A stretch of DNA of 64,000 nucleotides from assembly GCA_018268455.1 (NCBI GenBank), contig JAFDWM010000292.1, positions 1-64,000 on the forward strand, written 5' to 3'. Under the pieces are notes generated by a model that was not told the DNA's origin, made no database searches, and saw only the letters and a list, made by a program, of their open reading frames with translations. Of this stretch, positions 27,039 to 36,373 are shown in pieces. A program made the position numbers and the translations under genes. The stretch comes from Actinomycetota bacterium. GTDB lineage: Bacteria; Actinomycetota; Actinomycetes; Actinomycetales; Microbacteriaceae. Positions within the stretch are counted from its first letter, which is position 1; every line of letters begins with the position of its first letter.

Positions 27039-27144
27039 CGGTCGGCACGGCCCGGCGGGTGTCGAAGGCCGAAGGACGGCGGATCCATCGGAAGGTGGAT
27101 CCCTCCCGGGCCGGCGGCACAGCGACCGCCGGTAGGCTCGAGGG

Positions 27145-27495
27145 ATGGCCCGTTCCCGTCGTCCCTCCGCCGCGCAGATCGCTGCGAAGCGGGCCGAGGA
27201 GACCGCCGCGGCCAAGCGGGGCGTGCGGATCTGCACGTGGGCGTCGATCGTCACGGGCGCGCTCGGGATCCTGCTCCTCGCCGTGCCGAAGTTGCTGCCG
27301 ATGGGCGGGCCGTGGGTGCAGCTCGTGCTGGGCGCGCTCACCCTGATCCTCTCCTTCCGCGCCCGTGCGATCGGCATGCGCGGAGTCGAGGGCTTCGATG
27401 GTCGTCTCTCGCTCCTGGGCGCGATCGCCGGCTTCGCGATCATGTTCTTCGCCGGTCAGGCCGCGTTCGCGATCGTCGCCTCGCTCGGTCACTGA
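27145..27495 (+). CDS. Small membrane protein, 116 residues
   Basis: The protein has a basic N-terminal tail rich in Ala and Lys (residues 1-27), then three hydrophobic segments (about 28-52, 55-70 and 87-113). I do not recognise the family. TAGGCT at 27133-27138 lies exactly 6 nt before the ATG, which supports a leaderless transcript and the start. It sits between mntH and mntR on the same strand, so a link to manganese homeostasis is possible but unproven. Confidence 0.75.
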   Translation: MARSRRPSAAQIAAKRAEETAAAKRGVRICTWASIVTGALGILLLAVPKLLPMGGPWVQLVLGALTLILSFRARAIGMRGVEGFDGRLSLLGAIAGFAIMFFAGQAAFAIVASLGH

Positions 27496-27573
27496 CGCAC
27501 TCCATCCCGCCCGGCATCCGCCCCCGAGCCGGCGGTCCACCGCCATGGCCGGAGCCCCGGTTAGGCTGGATCC

Positions 27574-28206
27574 GTGGCATCCCCCGCGGCCGACGACTAC
27601 CTGAAGACCGTCTACTCGCACACCGAGTGGCAGCCGGCACCGATCACCCCGTCGCAGCTCGCGGCGAAACTCGGCATCGCGCCGTCCAGCGTGACCGAGA
27701 TGGTGAAGAAGCTCGCCGCGGCGGGCCTCGTCTCGCACGTGCCCTACGGCGCCGTGCGGCTGACCGACGACGGCGAGGCACGCGCACTCGCCATGCTGCG
27801 CCGGCACCGGCTCATCGAGACCTGGCTCGTGCGGGAGTTCGGCTACGCCTGGGACGAGGTGCACGACGAGGCCGAGGTGCTCGAGCACACGATCAGCGAC
27901 CGCCTGCTCGAGGGCATCGACGCACGCCTCGGAAGGCCGCGGTTCGACCCGCACGGCGACGCGATCCCGGATGCGCACGGCCACATCGATCGCGAGCCGT
28001 TCGTGCTGCTCGCCGACGCCGCGACGGGGCATGCCGGCCGCGTGCTGCGGGTCGACGACCGCGACCCCGAGCTGCTGCGTTCCCTGGAATCGGCGGGGCT
28101 GGTGATCGGTGGCGAGGTCGTCGTGACCGGCGACGGACTGCGGATCGACGGCTCCGACGTGCCGCTCCCATCGGACGGCGCCGACGCGGTCTGGCTCTCG
28201 GCCTGA
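27574..28206 (+). CDS. mntR: DtxR/MntR-family metal-dependent transcriptional repressor
   Basis: This 210-residue protein has an N-terminal winged HTH (PSQLAAKLGIAPSSVTEMVKKLAAAGLV, about residues 26-53), a metal-binding dimerisation domain (about 70-140, with RRHRLIETWL, HDEAEVLEHTISDRLLEGID and DPHGDAIP) and a C-terminal SH3/FeoA-like domain. It probably senses Mn2+ or Fe2+ and represses mntH through the paired boxes at 25611-25654. The start is GTG, and TAGGCT-GGATCC directly precedes it. The choice of mntR over ideR rests on the mntH neighbour. Confidence 0.85.
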   Translation: MASPAADDYLKTVYSHTEWQPAPITPSQLAAKLGIAPSSVTEMVKKLAAAGLVSHVPYGAVRLTDDGEARALAMLRRHRLIETWLVREFGYAWDEVHDEAEVLEHTISDRLLEGIDARLGRPRFDPHGDAIPDAHGHIDREPFVLLADAATGHAGRVLRVDDRDPELLRSLESAGLVIGGEVVVTGDGLRIDGSDVPLPSDGADAVWLSA

Positions 28207-28326
28207 CGACGACCCCGTGTTCGCCGGCGCGGATCCGACCCTGTCTCCGCCGGCGCGGATCCGACCCCATCCGGCACGAAGCAGCCCCGTCATCCGCCGG
28301 TAACCCGGGCACCCTAGGCTGAGCGC

Positions 28327-29154
28327 ATGGCACAACGTGACGACATCGAATGCTGGCTCACCGACATGGACGGCGTGCTCGTGCATGAGAACGACGCCAT
28401 CCCCGGAGCGTCCGAGCTGCTCGCCAACTGGGAGAGCGCCGGCATCCCCTACCTCGTGCTGACGAACAACTCGATCTTCACCGCACGCGACCTCTCCGCG
28501 CGTCTGCGCACGAGCGGACTGAACGTGCCGGAGGAGCGGATCTGGACCTCCGCGCTCGCGACCGCCGACTTCCTCAGGCAGCAGCTGCCGGGCGGATCCG
28601 CCTTCGTCATCGGCGAAGCCGGGATCCTCACCGCGCTGCACGAGGCGGGCTTCATCATGACCGAGACGAACCCCGACTTCGTCGTGGTCGGCGAGACGCG
28701 CAACTACTCGTTCGAGGCGATCACCAAGGCGATCCGCCTGATCAACGACGGCGCGCGGTTCATCGTCACCAATCCCGACGCCACGGGCCCGAGCGCGGAC
28801 GGGCCGCTGCCGGCCACCGGCGCGATCGCGGCGCTCATCACGAAGGCGACCGGCAAGGATCCGTACGTCGTCGGAAAGCCCAACCCGATGATGTTCCGCT
28901 CGGCGCTCAACAAGATCGGCGCGCACTCCAAGCGCACCGGGATGATCGGCGATCGCATGGACACCGACGTCGTCGCGGGCATCGAAGCCGGCCTGCACAC
29001 GATTCTCGTGCTCACCGGCATCAGCGACACCGCGGAGATCGAGAAGTACCCCTTCCGCCCCGACGAGGTCGTGCAGTCCGTCGCCGATCTGCTCCCGCGC
29101 ATCACCGAGACGATCCGCACGATCCCGCAGAAGGCGACGAAGACGAAGGACTGA
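28327..29154 (+). CDS. HAD-IIA family phosphatase (NagD-like)
   Basis: This 275-residue HAD hydrolase has motif I DMDGVLVHEND (D13, D15), motif II VLTNNS and the C-terminal motif GDRMDTDVVAGIEAG, with the large IIA cap between them. NagD-type enzymes dephosphorylate nucleotides or sugar phosphates; the substrate here is unknown. TAGGCT lies exactly 6 nt before the ATG (leaderless). The YdeI-like gene begins 3 bp after its stop, so the two are co-transcribed. Confidence 0.92.
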   Translation: MAQRDDIECWLTDMDGVLVHENDAIPGASELLANWESAGIPYLVLTNNSIFTARDLSARLRTSGLNVPEERIWTSALATADFLRQQLPGGSAFVIGEAGILTALHEAGFIMTETNPDFVVVGETRNYSFEAITKAIRLINDGARFIVTNPDATGPSADGPLPATGAIAALITKATGKDPYVVGKPNPMMFRSALNKIGAHSKRTGMIGDRMDTDVVAGIEAGLHTILVLTGISDTAEIEKYPFRPDEVVQSVADLLPRITETIRTIPQKATKTKD

Positions 29155-29157
29155 CCC

Positions 29158-29730
29158 ATGGGCGCACTCGACGAAGGCGAACGGATCACCGCCGCCGACG
29201 CGGCGACCTGGCGGGCCTGGCTCGCCGACAACCACGCGACCGCGTCGGGAGCCTGGCTGGTGCGACCGCGCCCCGGCAACGACGACGTGCACGTCGGCTA
29301 CGAGGAGGCGATCCTGCAGGCGCTGTGCTTCGGCTGGATCGACGGCCCCGTGCGCAGTTTCGACGAGCGGATCGGCGGGCTCTGGTTCGCCCCGCGCCGC
29401 GCATCGAGCGGCTGGGCGGCGACGAACAAGGCCAGAGTCGCGCTGCTCGAGGAGCGCGGTCTGCTCGAGGCGGCCGGCATCCGCGCGATCGAGATCGCCA
29501 AGGCCAACGGGGCGTGGACCGTGCTGGACGGCCCCGAGGCCGGCATCGAGCCCGACGATCTCACCGCCGCGCTCGACGCCTCGCCCGTGGGACGCGCGGG
29601 CTGGGACGCCTTCCCGCCGTCGGCGAAGAAGGTCGGGCTCACGCAGATCGCGATGGCCAAGCGCGCCGAGACCCGGGCTGCCCGGATCGCGAAGATCGTC
29701 GCCGACGCCGCCGCCGGGAAGCGCCCGTGA
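29158..29730 (+). CDS. YdeI/OmpD-associated family protein
   Basis: This 190-residue protein shows the YdeI-like pattern: TWRAWLADNHATASGAWLVRPR, then YEEAILQALCFGWIDGPVRSFDERIGGLWFAPRR, and a C-terminal helical SAKKVGLTQIAMAKRAETRAARI segment. Members are linked to stress and antimicrobial-peptide tolerance in enteric bacteria, but the biochemical role is unknown. It starts 3 bp after the HAD gene with GAAGGA upstream, and its stop overlaps the next small gene (TGATG). Confidence 0.85.
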   Translation: MGALDEGERITAADAATWRAWLADNHATASGAWLVRPRPGNDDVHVGYEEAILQALCFGWIDGPVRSFDERIGGLWFAPRRASSGWAATNKARVALLEERGLLEAAGIRAIEIAKANGAWTVLDGPEAGIEPDDLTAALDASPVGRAGWDAFPPSAKKVGLTQIAMAKRAETRAARIAKIVADAAAGKRP

Positions 29731-29891
29731 TGACCGCGTCCGACAACCAGCTGCTGCTGGCGGTGATCTTCCTCATCGCCCTCGCGACGCTCGTGATCTG
29801 GATCGTGCAGATCGTGCGGTCCCGCCGCGGCCGCGGCGACGGCCGAGGTCCGTGGTGGCAGGGCCCCTGGGACGACGACGAGAAACGCTGA
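29730..29891 (+). CDS. Single-pass small membrane protein, 53 residues
   Basis: The protein has a short N-terminal tail, one membrane helix (about residues 8-29, LLLAVIFLIALATLVIWIVQIV) and a basic then Trp/Asp-rich cytoplasmic tail (GPWWQGPWDDDEKR). The ATG overlaps the preceding stop (TGATG), so it is translationally coupled to the HAD/YdeI-like pair. The function is unknown. Confidence 0.7.
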   Translation: MTASDNQLLLAVIFLIALATLVIWIVQIVRSRRGRGDGRGPWWQGPWDDDEKR

Positions 29892-29938
29892 CTGCCCCCG
29901 GTCGTTGAGCGACGAGCGAGTGCAGCGGGTCCGGGAGA

Positions 29939-31204
29939 TCAGTCCAGCGTCAGCGATGCGATCCGAGCGACGGGATCCGGCAGGCGAAGAGGGCCGGATC
30001 CAGGGGTGATCGTGCCGAGGATCCGCGGATCCGCCGCCCCCGTCGCGCCCGGCAGCACCGCCGGCACGCCGTGCAGGGTGCACCAGCCGATCAGCGCGAA
30101 CAGGATCGCCTCCTTGGCGTCGGACGGGGCTCCGAACGTGTCCGCGAGCACGATCTCCGTCTGCGGCAGCTCCTCGCGCAGCCCGGCGAGGAGCACGGGG
30201 TTACGCGCGCCGCCGCCGGAGACGGCGAGCAGGCGCACGTCGTGCGCGGCGATGTCCTGCGCGATCGTGCGCACCGTGAGCGCGGTGAGCGTGCGCACGA
30301 GGTCGGCGTCGGCGATCGGCCGGCCGAGCGCGGCGACGTGCGCGCGCACGTAGGCGCCGTGGAAGTGCTCCTTGCCGGTGCTCTTCGGCGCCGGCTGCGC
30401 GTAATACGGATCCCGCAGCAGCGCTGCCAGCAGCTCCTCGTCGACCCGCCCGGACGCGGCGATCCGGCCGTCGGCGTCGAAGCCCCGCTCGTCGAGGCTG
30501 CGCTCGGTCACCACCGCGTCGATGAGCGCGTTGGCCGGACCGATGTCGTAGCCGAGCACCCGGACCGAGCCGGATCCGGCTGTGTCGGACCCGGCTGTGC
30601 CGGGCCCGATCACGGTCGCGTTCGCGATGCCGCCGAGGTTGAGTGCGGCGACGGATCCGCCCCGCTCCGCCCGCGCCGAGCGCAGCAGCAGCTCATCGAG
30701 GAACGACACCAGCGGCGCGCCCTGGCCCCCTGCCGCGATGTCGCGGATCCGCACGTCGGACACCACCGGGACGCCCACCCGCTCGGCGATCCACGCGGCC
30801 TGCCCCAGCTGCAGCGTGCCGCGGGCGGCACCGGACTCGTCGATCCAGTGGAACACCGTCTGCCCGTGCGAGCACACCGCGTCCACGCCGCCGACGGCGT
30901 CCGCTGCGACGAGAGCGGCGTCGGCGAACGCCTGTCCGATGAGGGTGTCGAGCTCGCACACCTCGGCGAGCGTCGTCGCGGCCGGCGGCAGCGCGGCGAC
31001 CAGGCGGGCGCGCAGGGCCGCCTCGTACGGCGTCTCCGACGCGTGCAGCAGGGTTCCGCGCAGGGCCACGCCGTCGGCGCCGACCGCCTCGACGCGGAAC
31101 TCGACGACGGCGGCGTCGATGCCGTCGTGCGAGGTGCCCGACTGCAGGCCGAGCACGCGCAGGACCGCGCGGCCCGCGCGGCCCGTCTCGGCGTGCGCGC
31201 CCAT
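29939..31204 (-). CDS. anmK: Anhydro-N-acetylmuramic acid kinase
   Basis: AnmK phosphorylates and opens 1,6-anhydro-MurNAc released during peptidoglycan turnover. The 421-residue length is slightly above the usual 370-390. Family motifs are seen in [18 protein letters not shown] (usual form MSGTSMDGID), [23 protein letters not shown] and [14 protein letters not shown]. It follows the ROK kinase by 14 bp. The start at 31204 (MGAHAE) lacks a clear ribosome site, and an internal GTG just before [11 protein letters not shown] is an alternative. The pair fits recycling of cell-wall amino sugars. Confidence 0.92.
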   Translation of the reverse strand: MGAHAETGRAGRAVLRVLGLQSGTSHDGIDAAVVEFRVEAVGADGVALRGTLLHASETPYEAALRARLVAALPPAATTLAEVCELDTLIGQAFADAALVAADAVGGVDAVCSHGQTVFHWIDESGAARGTLQLGQAAWIAERVGVPVVSDVRIRDIAAGGQGAPLVSFLDELLLRSARAERGGSVAALNLGGIANATVIGPGTAGSDTAGSGSVRVLGYDIGPANALIDAVVTERSLDERGFDADGRIAASGRVDEELLAALLRDPYYAQPAPKSTGKEHFHGAYVRAHVAALGRPIADADLVRTLTALTVRTIAQDIAAHDVRLLAVSGGGARNPVLLAGLREELPQTEIVLADTFGAPSDAKEAILFALIGWCTLHGVPAVLPGATGAADPRILGTITPGSGPLRLPDPVARIASLTLD

Positions 31205-31218
31205 CGGCCGGACCAGGG

Positions 31219-32136
31219 CTATCGCAGCACGAGCGCCGCGGCGCCGATCAGCGGGCCCTCATCGCCGAGACCGGAGCGCACCACGCGCGTGCGGCGGGAG
31301 TAGTCGTGAGCGGCCGTCGCCGTGAGCGCGGCCTGCACGAGCTCGATGTAGTCGGCGGAGACGCGCGAGAAGCCGCCGCCGATCGCGACCACCTCCAGAT
31401 CCACGAGGGTCGAGGCGTCGGCGAGCGCGGCTCCGACCGCGCGGGCGGAGCGCTCGATCGCGGCCCGTGCGACGGCATCGCCGGCGGCGGCATCGCGCGC
31501 GAGGTCCTCGCCCTGCTCGCCCGTCCAGCCCTGCGTGCGCGCCCACGCGACGCTCGCCGGGCCCGAGGCGACCTGCTCGACGGTGAGCTCCGGCGTCGCG
31601 TGCACCTGGCCGAGGTGCCCGGCGTTGCCGGAGGCGCCGGGCAGATAGCGCCCGGCCACGACGAAACCGCCGCCAACGCCGGTCGACACCACGATCGACA
31701 GCGAGGTGGCCGCGCCTTGGGTCGCCCCGCGCCACGCCTCGGCGAGCGCGAGGCAGCCGCCGTCGTGCGCGAACACGGTCTCGACGGGCGCCCCGACGGC
31801 CGCCGTCGCCGCCTCCCGCACCGCACCGCGCAGGTCGAATCCGCGCGCCTGCGGCATGTTCACGGGGATGATCTCACCGCTCTCGCGGTCGATCGGCCCG
31901 GCGCTGCCGACACCGGCGCCGACGAGCTCGTCCTGCGGATCCGCCCCCGCCAGCGCGAACGAGACGACCTCGTCGATCGCCTGACGCAGCGAGGCGAACG
32001 TGGCGTCCGGTCCGGTCGGGCGGCGGCTGCGCGTGCCGTCCACGACGGATCCGTCCGCGCGCACGAGCGCCGCCTCGAGCTTGGTGCCGCCGACGTCGAC
32101 GGCCAGGGCGATCCGGCGGTCTTCGGATCCGGTCAT
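31219..32136 (-). CDS. ROK-family sugar kinase
   Basis: This 305-residue kinase has the phosphate-binding segment [20 protein letters not shown], the catalytic-base region [14 protein letters not shown] followed by [15 protein letters not shown], and [30 protein letters not shown]. The ROK zinc motif (CxCGxxGCxE), normally just after the GHxG segment, is absent: [14 protein letters not shown] stands in its place. Sugar kinase activity on GlcNAc, ManNAc or glucose is likely, and linkage to anmK favours an amino sugar (inference). CAGGAG precedes the ATG. Confidence 0.88.
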   Translation of the reverse strand: MTGSEDRRIALAVDVGGTKLEAALVRADGSVVDGTRSRRPTGPDATFASLRQAIDEVVSFALAGADPQDELVGAGVGSAGPIDRESGEIIPVNMPQARGFDLRGAVREAATAAVGAPVETVFAHDGGCLALAEAWRGATQGAATSLSIVVSTGVGGGFVVAGRYLPGASGNAGHLGQVHATPELTVEQVASGPASVAWARTQGWTGEQGEDLARDAAAGDAVARAAIERSARAVGAALADASTLVDLEVVAIGGGFSRVSADYIELVQAALTATAAHDYSRRTRVVRSGLGDEGPLIGAAALVLR

Positions 32137-32269
32137 GCGATGCTCCTGAAATCGGGGACGGATGCACGATCCTGCGACGGATGCACGATGGGATCCGGGA
32201 TCGGATCGTGCAGGCGTCGCGGCGTCGTGCAGACGTCGCGCGGATCCGCCGTCGAGGTCGTGCGGAAGG

Positions 32270-32845
32270 TCACTGCGGCAGCAGCCCGAGGTCGTCGAGG
32301 TCGATCGCGGCGAGCCACTGCAGGCCCTCCGCCTCGACCGCGGCCTGGGCGCCGGTCTTGCGGTCGACGATCGAGATCACCGCGACCGGCTCGGCGCCGG
32401 CCTTGCGCAGCACCTCGACGGCCTTGAGCGGGGAGCCACCGGTGGTGGAGGTGTCCTCGACCACGACGACGCGCTTGCCGGTGACGTCGGCGCCCTCGAT
32501 CTGGCGGCCGCGGCCGTGGTCCTTCGGCTCCTTGCGCACCACGAAGGCGTCGACGGGGCGCCCCGCGTGCACCGACTCGTGCATGACCGCGTTGGCGATG
32601 GGGTCGGCGCCGAGCGTCAGACCGCCGACGGCCTCGATGCCGTCCAGCCCCTGGAGCAGGTCGAGCACGATGCGGCCGATCGCGGGGGCGGCACGGTGGT
32701 CGAGCGTCAGTTTGCGCATGTCGACGTAGTACGTCGCCTTCTTGCCGCTGGACAGGGTGAAGTCGCCGTGGAACACCGCCTCGTCCTTGATCAGGGCGAT
32801 GAGGGCCTGCCGGTCTGCTTCGAGTTCAGGGGTGCTGAGCGTCAC
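32270..32845 (-). CDS. pyrE: Orotate phosphoribosyltransferase
   Basis: This 191-residue type I phosphoribosyltransferase converts orotate and PRPP to OMP in pyrimidine synthesis. The PRPP motif is VVVVEDTSTTGGSPLKAVEVL (about residues 115-135), and GDFTLSSGKKATYYVDMR near the N terminus is the orotate-binding signature. The start is GTG with TAGACT exactly 6 nt upstream, a leaderless promoter match. It stands alone, away from other pyr genes. Confidence 0.95.
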   Translation of the reverse strand: MTLSTPELEADRQALIALIKDEAVFHGDFTLSSGKKATYYVDMRKLTLDHRAAPAIGRIVLDLLQGLDGIEAVGGLTLGADPIANAVMHESVHAGRPVDAFVVRKEPKDHGRGRQIEGADVTGKRVVVVEDTSTTGGSPLKAVEVLRKAGAEPVAVISIVDRKTGAQAAVEAEGLQWLAAIDLDDLGLLPQ

Positions 32846-32990
32846 GGGATCAGTCTACGGTCGCGCCTCCGCGCGCGATGCAGGGCGTCCGGGCCCGCGA
32901 CGGCCCTGGTCGCGGGCCGTGAGCGGTGAAAGGATGAGGGCACCCGCGTCGACGGCGACCGACGCCTGCGGCGCCCGACTGGAGGTTCCC

Positions 32991-33533
32991 ATGCTCGACG
33001 TCGACACCTATGCCGCCCTCGCCCGCCTCAAGCCGGTGCCCCCGCTGGAGCTGTCCAGCCCCGACTTCGCCGCGGATGGCCCGCTGCCGGTCTGGGCGTG
33101 GTCCGAGTCCCGCGGCGGCGACGACCGCTCCCCCGGGCTCGTGTGGGGCGAGCCGCCCGTCGGAACGAAGAGCTTCGCGCTCAGCGTGTACGACCCGGAT
33201 GCGCCGACCGGATCCGGGTTCTGGCACTGGGCCGTCGCGAACATCCCCGCCGACGTGCGGTCGCTGCCCGCGGGGGCCGGCGACGGCGAACCCGGATCCC
33301 TCCCCGCACAGGCCATCACCCTGCCCAACGAGGCCCGGCTGCCGCGCTACATCGGCGCCGCCCCGCCCGCCGGCACCGGGGTGCACCGCTATGTGATCAC
33401 CGTGGACGCACTCGACATCGCCGAGATCGACCTGCGCGGCGACGAGACGCCCGCATACCTCGGCTTCAACCGCCATTTCCACGTGCTGGCCCGCGGGATC
33501 CTGGTCGGAACGGCCGACCCGACCGAGCGCTGA
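32991..33533 (+). CDS. YbhB/YbcL (PEBP, Raf kinase inhibitor-like) family protein
   Basis: This 180-residue PEBP-fold protein has the first ligand-pocket motif YDPDAPTGSGFWHWAVANIP (D and H at the anion site) and the second around GTGVHRYVITVDALD. No signal peptide is seen. The bacterial role is unclear. GGAGG lies 5 nt before the ATG at 32991. Confidence 0.9.
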   Translation: MLDVDTYAALARLKPVPPLELSSPDFAADGPLPVWAWSESRGGDDRSPGLVWGEPPVGTKSFALSVYDPDAPTGSGFWHWAVANIPADVRSLPAGAGDGEPGSLPAQAITLPNEARLPRYIGAAPPAGTGVHRYVITVDALDIAEIDLRGDETPAYLGFNRHFHVLARGILVGTADPTER

Positions 33534-33565
33534 GCGTCGCCGAGGCGGACCCGCGACGAAGTGTT

Positions 33566-33603
33566 CACTTTCAATATGTGGAACTTTGACTTCACATTGT
33601 GAT
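33566..33603 (+). promoter_or_regulatory. IclR-like operator boxes and promoter region of glcG-glcB
   Basis: CACTTTCAATATGTGGA (33566-33582) matches 16 of 17 bases of 56075-56091 upstream of the purine deaminase gene. A weaker second copy, TTCACATTGTGATA (33591-33604), follows, and TTGACT (33586-33591) may be a -35. The half sites TTTCA and TGGAA resemble IclR-family operators. The whole 33560-33650 stretch is AT-rich for this genome. Confidence 0.6.
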
Positions 33604-33659
33604 AATCTCCGATCGTAAGTAATCTCGACATCGAGATAAATCACGCCGAGGAGACGCCG

Positions 33660-34094
33660 ATGTCCGCCACGCACCGACAGACCGTCGCGATCACGTACGA
33701 GACCGCGGCGCGCGCGGTGGCGCTCGCCCTCGAGATCGGCGCCGAGCGGGGTCTGCCCACGGTCGCGGCCGTGACGGATCCGTCGATGACCCTCATCGCC
33801 TACGGCATGGCCGACGGCTCCACGCCGCACAGCGCCGAGACCTCGCAGCGCAAGGCGAAGAGCAGCGCCTCGACCCGCCGCCGCACCGGACAGATCCCCA
33901 GCACCCTCGCGGCCACGCTCCCGCTCGGCACGGGCGGCATCCTGACCACGATCGACGGAGGGGTGCCGATCTTCTTCGGCGACCTCCATGTCGGCGGCCT
34001 CGGCATCGCCGGGGGTCCCCCCGCGCTCGACGCCGAGATCGCCCTGGAAACCCTGAAGCGCCTCGGCGCCCGCACAGAAGGAATGGAACTATGA
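33660..34094 (+). CDS. glcG: GlcG/HbpS-family heme-binding-domain protein
   Basis: This 144-residue protein has the GlcG fold: AARAVALALEIGAERG, PTVAAVTDPSMTLIAYGMADG and the Gly-rich GGVPIFFGDLHVGGLGIAGGP. GlcG-like genes commonly accompany glycolate/glyoxylate genes, though their exact role is unresolved. GAGGAG lies 8 nt before the ATG. Its stop overlaps the start of malate synthase (ATGA), so the two are one operon. Confidence 0.88.
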   Translation: MSATHRQTVAITYETAARAVALALEIGAERGLPTVAAVTDPSMTLIAYGMADGSTPHSAETSQRKAKSSASTRRRTGQIPSTLAATLPLGTGGILTTIDGGVPIFFGDLHVGGLGIAGGPPALDAEIALETLKRLGARTEGMEL

Positions 34095-36271
34095 CCTCGT
34101 ACCTCACCCGCGCAGACCTGTCGGTCGCCGCGCCGATCGTCGAGTTCGCTGAAGCGTCGCTTGCCGATGCCGGTCGTGACGCCGACGCGTTCTGGGCGGG
34201 GGCGAGCGAGATCATCCACGACCTCGGCCCTCGCAACGCGGCGCTGCTCGCGAAGCGCGACGAGCTGCAGCAGAAGATCGACGATTACCACCGCGCGCAC
34301 CCCGGCCAGCCCGAGCCGGCCGCGTACCGCGCGTTCCTCGAGGAGATCGGCTACCTGCAGCCGGTTCCCGAGAACGTGTCGGTCACCACCGAGAACGTCG
34401 ACCCGGAGATCGCCACCATGGCGGGCCCGCAGCTCGTCGTCCCGCTGCTGAACGCGCGTTTCGCCCTGAACGCCGCAAATGCGCGCTGGGGATCCCTCTA
34501 CGACGCGCTCTACGGCACCGACGCCATCGAGCGCACCGGCGAGCTCGCGCCCGGCAAGGAGTTCAACCTGAAGCGCGCCGCGGCGGTGGTCGCATTCGGT
34601 CGCGAGTTCCTCGACTCGATCGCTCCGCTGGCCGAGGGCTCGCACACGGACGCCACCGGTTACCGCGTCGACGCCGAGGGCCTGGTCGTGGCGACCGCGG
34701 CCGGAGAGCGCCGCCTGGCCGACCCGTCGCGTTTCGTCGGCTACACCGGCGAGGCCGACGCGCCCGCCACCGTGCTTCTGGTGCAGAACGGCCTGCACGC
34801 GGAGATCCTGATCGACCACAACGGCGCCATCGGTCGCACCGACGCCGCCGGCGTGCAGGACATCATCCTCGAGTCGGCGATCACGGCGATCCTCGACCTC
34901 GAGGACTCCGTCGCCGCCGTCGACGGCGAGGACAAGGCCCTCGGCTACCGCAACTGGCGCGGCTTCATGGACGGCACCCTCACCGAGTCGGTGACCAAGG
35001 GCGGCACGACGTTCACCCGTCGCCTCGCCGACGACCGCACCTACCGCACCGCCGGCGGCGGCGAGATCACCCTGCCGGGTCGCGCTGTGCTGTTCGTGCG
35101 CAACGTGGGTCATCTCATGCGCACGCCCGCCGTGCTCGACCGCAACGGCGATGAGGTGTTCGAGGGGATCCTCGACGCCATCATGACCGCGCTGGGCTCC
35201 CTGCCCGAGCTGGAGGGCGAAGGCGGCGGCCGCAACTCGCGCACCGGATCCATGTACATCGTGAAGCCGAAGATGCACGGTCCCGAGGAGGTCGCCTTCG
35301 CGGCGGAGATCTTCACCCGCGTCGAGCAGCTGCTCGGCCTGCCCGCGCGCACGATGAAGGTCGGCATCATGGACGAGGAGCGCCGCACCTCCGCGAACCT
35401 CGCCGCCGCCATCGCCGCCGCGAGCGATCGCGTGGTGTTCATCAACACCGGGTTCCTCGACCGCACCGGCGACGAGATCCACACCTCCCTGCATGCCGGC
35501 CCGTTCCTGCCGAAGGCGGGCATCAAGGCGCAGCCGTTCATGAAGGCCTACGAGGACCGCAACGTGGCCATCGGCATCGCCTCGGGCCTCGACGGTCGCG
35601 CGCAGATCGGCAAGGGCATGTGGGCCGAGCCCGACAGCATGCACGAGATGCTCGTGAAGAAGATCGGCCACCCGCAGTCCGGCGCGTCCACCGCGTGGGT
35701 GCCGTCGCCCACCGCGGGCACGCTGCACGCGCTGCACTACCACCAGGTCGACGCGTTCGCCGCGCGCACGTCGCTTCCGGCCGTCGGCGAGGATGCGCTG
35801 AACGCACTGCTCGTGCCGCCGCTCGCCGGCGAGGGCGAGCTCACCGCGGAGGTCGTCGCGGAGGAGGTCGACAACAACGTGCAGTCGATCCTCGGCTACG
35901 TGGTGCGTTGGATCGACCAGGGCATCGGCGTCTCGAAGGTGCCGGACATCCACGACGTCGGGCTCATGGAGGACCGCGCCACGCTGCGCATCTCCAGCCA
36001 GCTGCTCGCCAACTGGCTGCAGCACGGCGTGATCACCGTCGACCAGGTGGATGACAGCCTGCGCCGCCTCGCCGTGGTCGTGGACGCGCAGAACGCCGGC
36101 GACGAGAACTACGAGTCGCTCGCGTTCGCGGACGGATCCGAGCCCGGCATCGCGTACACCGCGGCCCGCCGGCTCATCCTCGAGGGTGCGTCCCAGCCCA
36201 GCGGCTACACCGAGCCGCTGTTGCACGGCCTGCGCCGGGAGAAGAAGGCGGAGCAGGCCGCGCGAGCCTGA
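34091..36271 (+). CDS. glcB: Malate synthase G
   Basis: This 726-residue enzyme condenses glyoxylate with acetyl-CoA to malate. Length and layout are those of isoform G: an N-terminal clasp, an inserted beta domain (about residues 135-260) and the TIM barrel with ILDLEDSVAAVDGEDK, SMYIVKPKMHGPEEVAF, MKVGIMDEERRTSANL and FINTGFLDRTGDEIHT, which hold the Mg2+ and catalytic residues. The ATG overlaps the glcG stop. No isocitrate lyase is adjacent, so glyoxylate may come from glycolate or purine breakdown; the latter genes lie at 53-64 kb and share an upstream box with this operon. Confidence 0.97.
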   Translation: MTSYLTRADLSVAAPIVEFAEASLADAGRDADAFWAGASEIIHDLGPRNAALLAKRDELQQKIDDYHRAHPGQPEPAAYRAFLEEIGYLQPVPENVSVTTENVDPEIATMAGPQLVVPLLNARFALNAANARWGSLYDALYGTDAIERTGELAPGKEFNLKRAAAVVAFGREFLDSIAPLAEGSHTDATGYRVDAEGLVVATAAGERRLADPSRFVGYTGEADAPATVLLVQNGLHAEILIDHNGAIGRTDAAGVQDIILESAITAILDLEDSVAAVDGEDKALGYRNWRGFMDGTLTESVTKGGTTFTRRLADDRTYRTAGGGEITLPGRAVLFVRNVGHLMRTPAVLDRNGDEVFEGILDAIMTALGSLPELEGEGGGRNSRTGSMYIVKPKMHGPEEVAFAAEIFTRVEQLLGLPARTMKVGIMDEERRTSANLAAAIAAASDRVVFINTGFLDRTGDEIHTSLHAGPFLPKAGIKAQPFMKAYEDRNVAIGIASGLDGRAQIGKGMWAEPDSMHEMLVKKIGHPQSGASTAWVPSPTAGTLHALHYHQVDAFAARTSLPAVGEDALNALLVPPLAGEGELTAEVVAEEVDNNVQSILGYVVRWIDQGIGVSKVPDIHDVGLMEDRATLRISSQLLANWLQHGVITVDQVDDSLRRLAVVVDAQNAGDENYESLAFADGSEPGIAYTAARRLILEGASQPSGYTEPLLHGLRREKKAEQAARA

Positions 36272-36283
36272 CACGAGGGGAAG

Positions 36284-36328
36284 TGCGCAATCGGCGGCAT
36301 CCACGTTCTGGATGCCGCCGTTTGCGCA
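36284..36328 (+). terminator. Terminator after glcB
   Basis: Inverted repeat with 19-bp arms (36284-36302 and 36310-36328), one mismatch and a 7-nt loop, 12 bp after the glcB stop. Confidence 0.8.
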
Positions 36329-36373
36329 GTCTGAACGGGGATCCGGCCGGTCACTCAGGGGCTGGTGCGGAGG

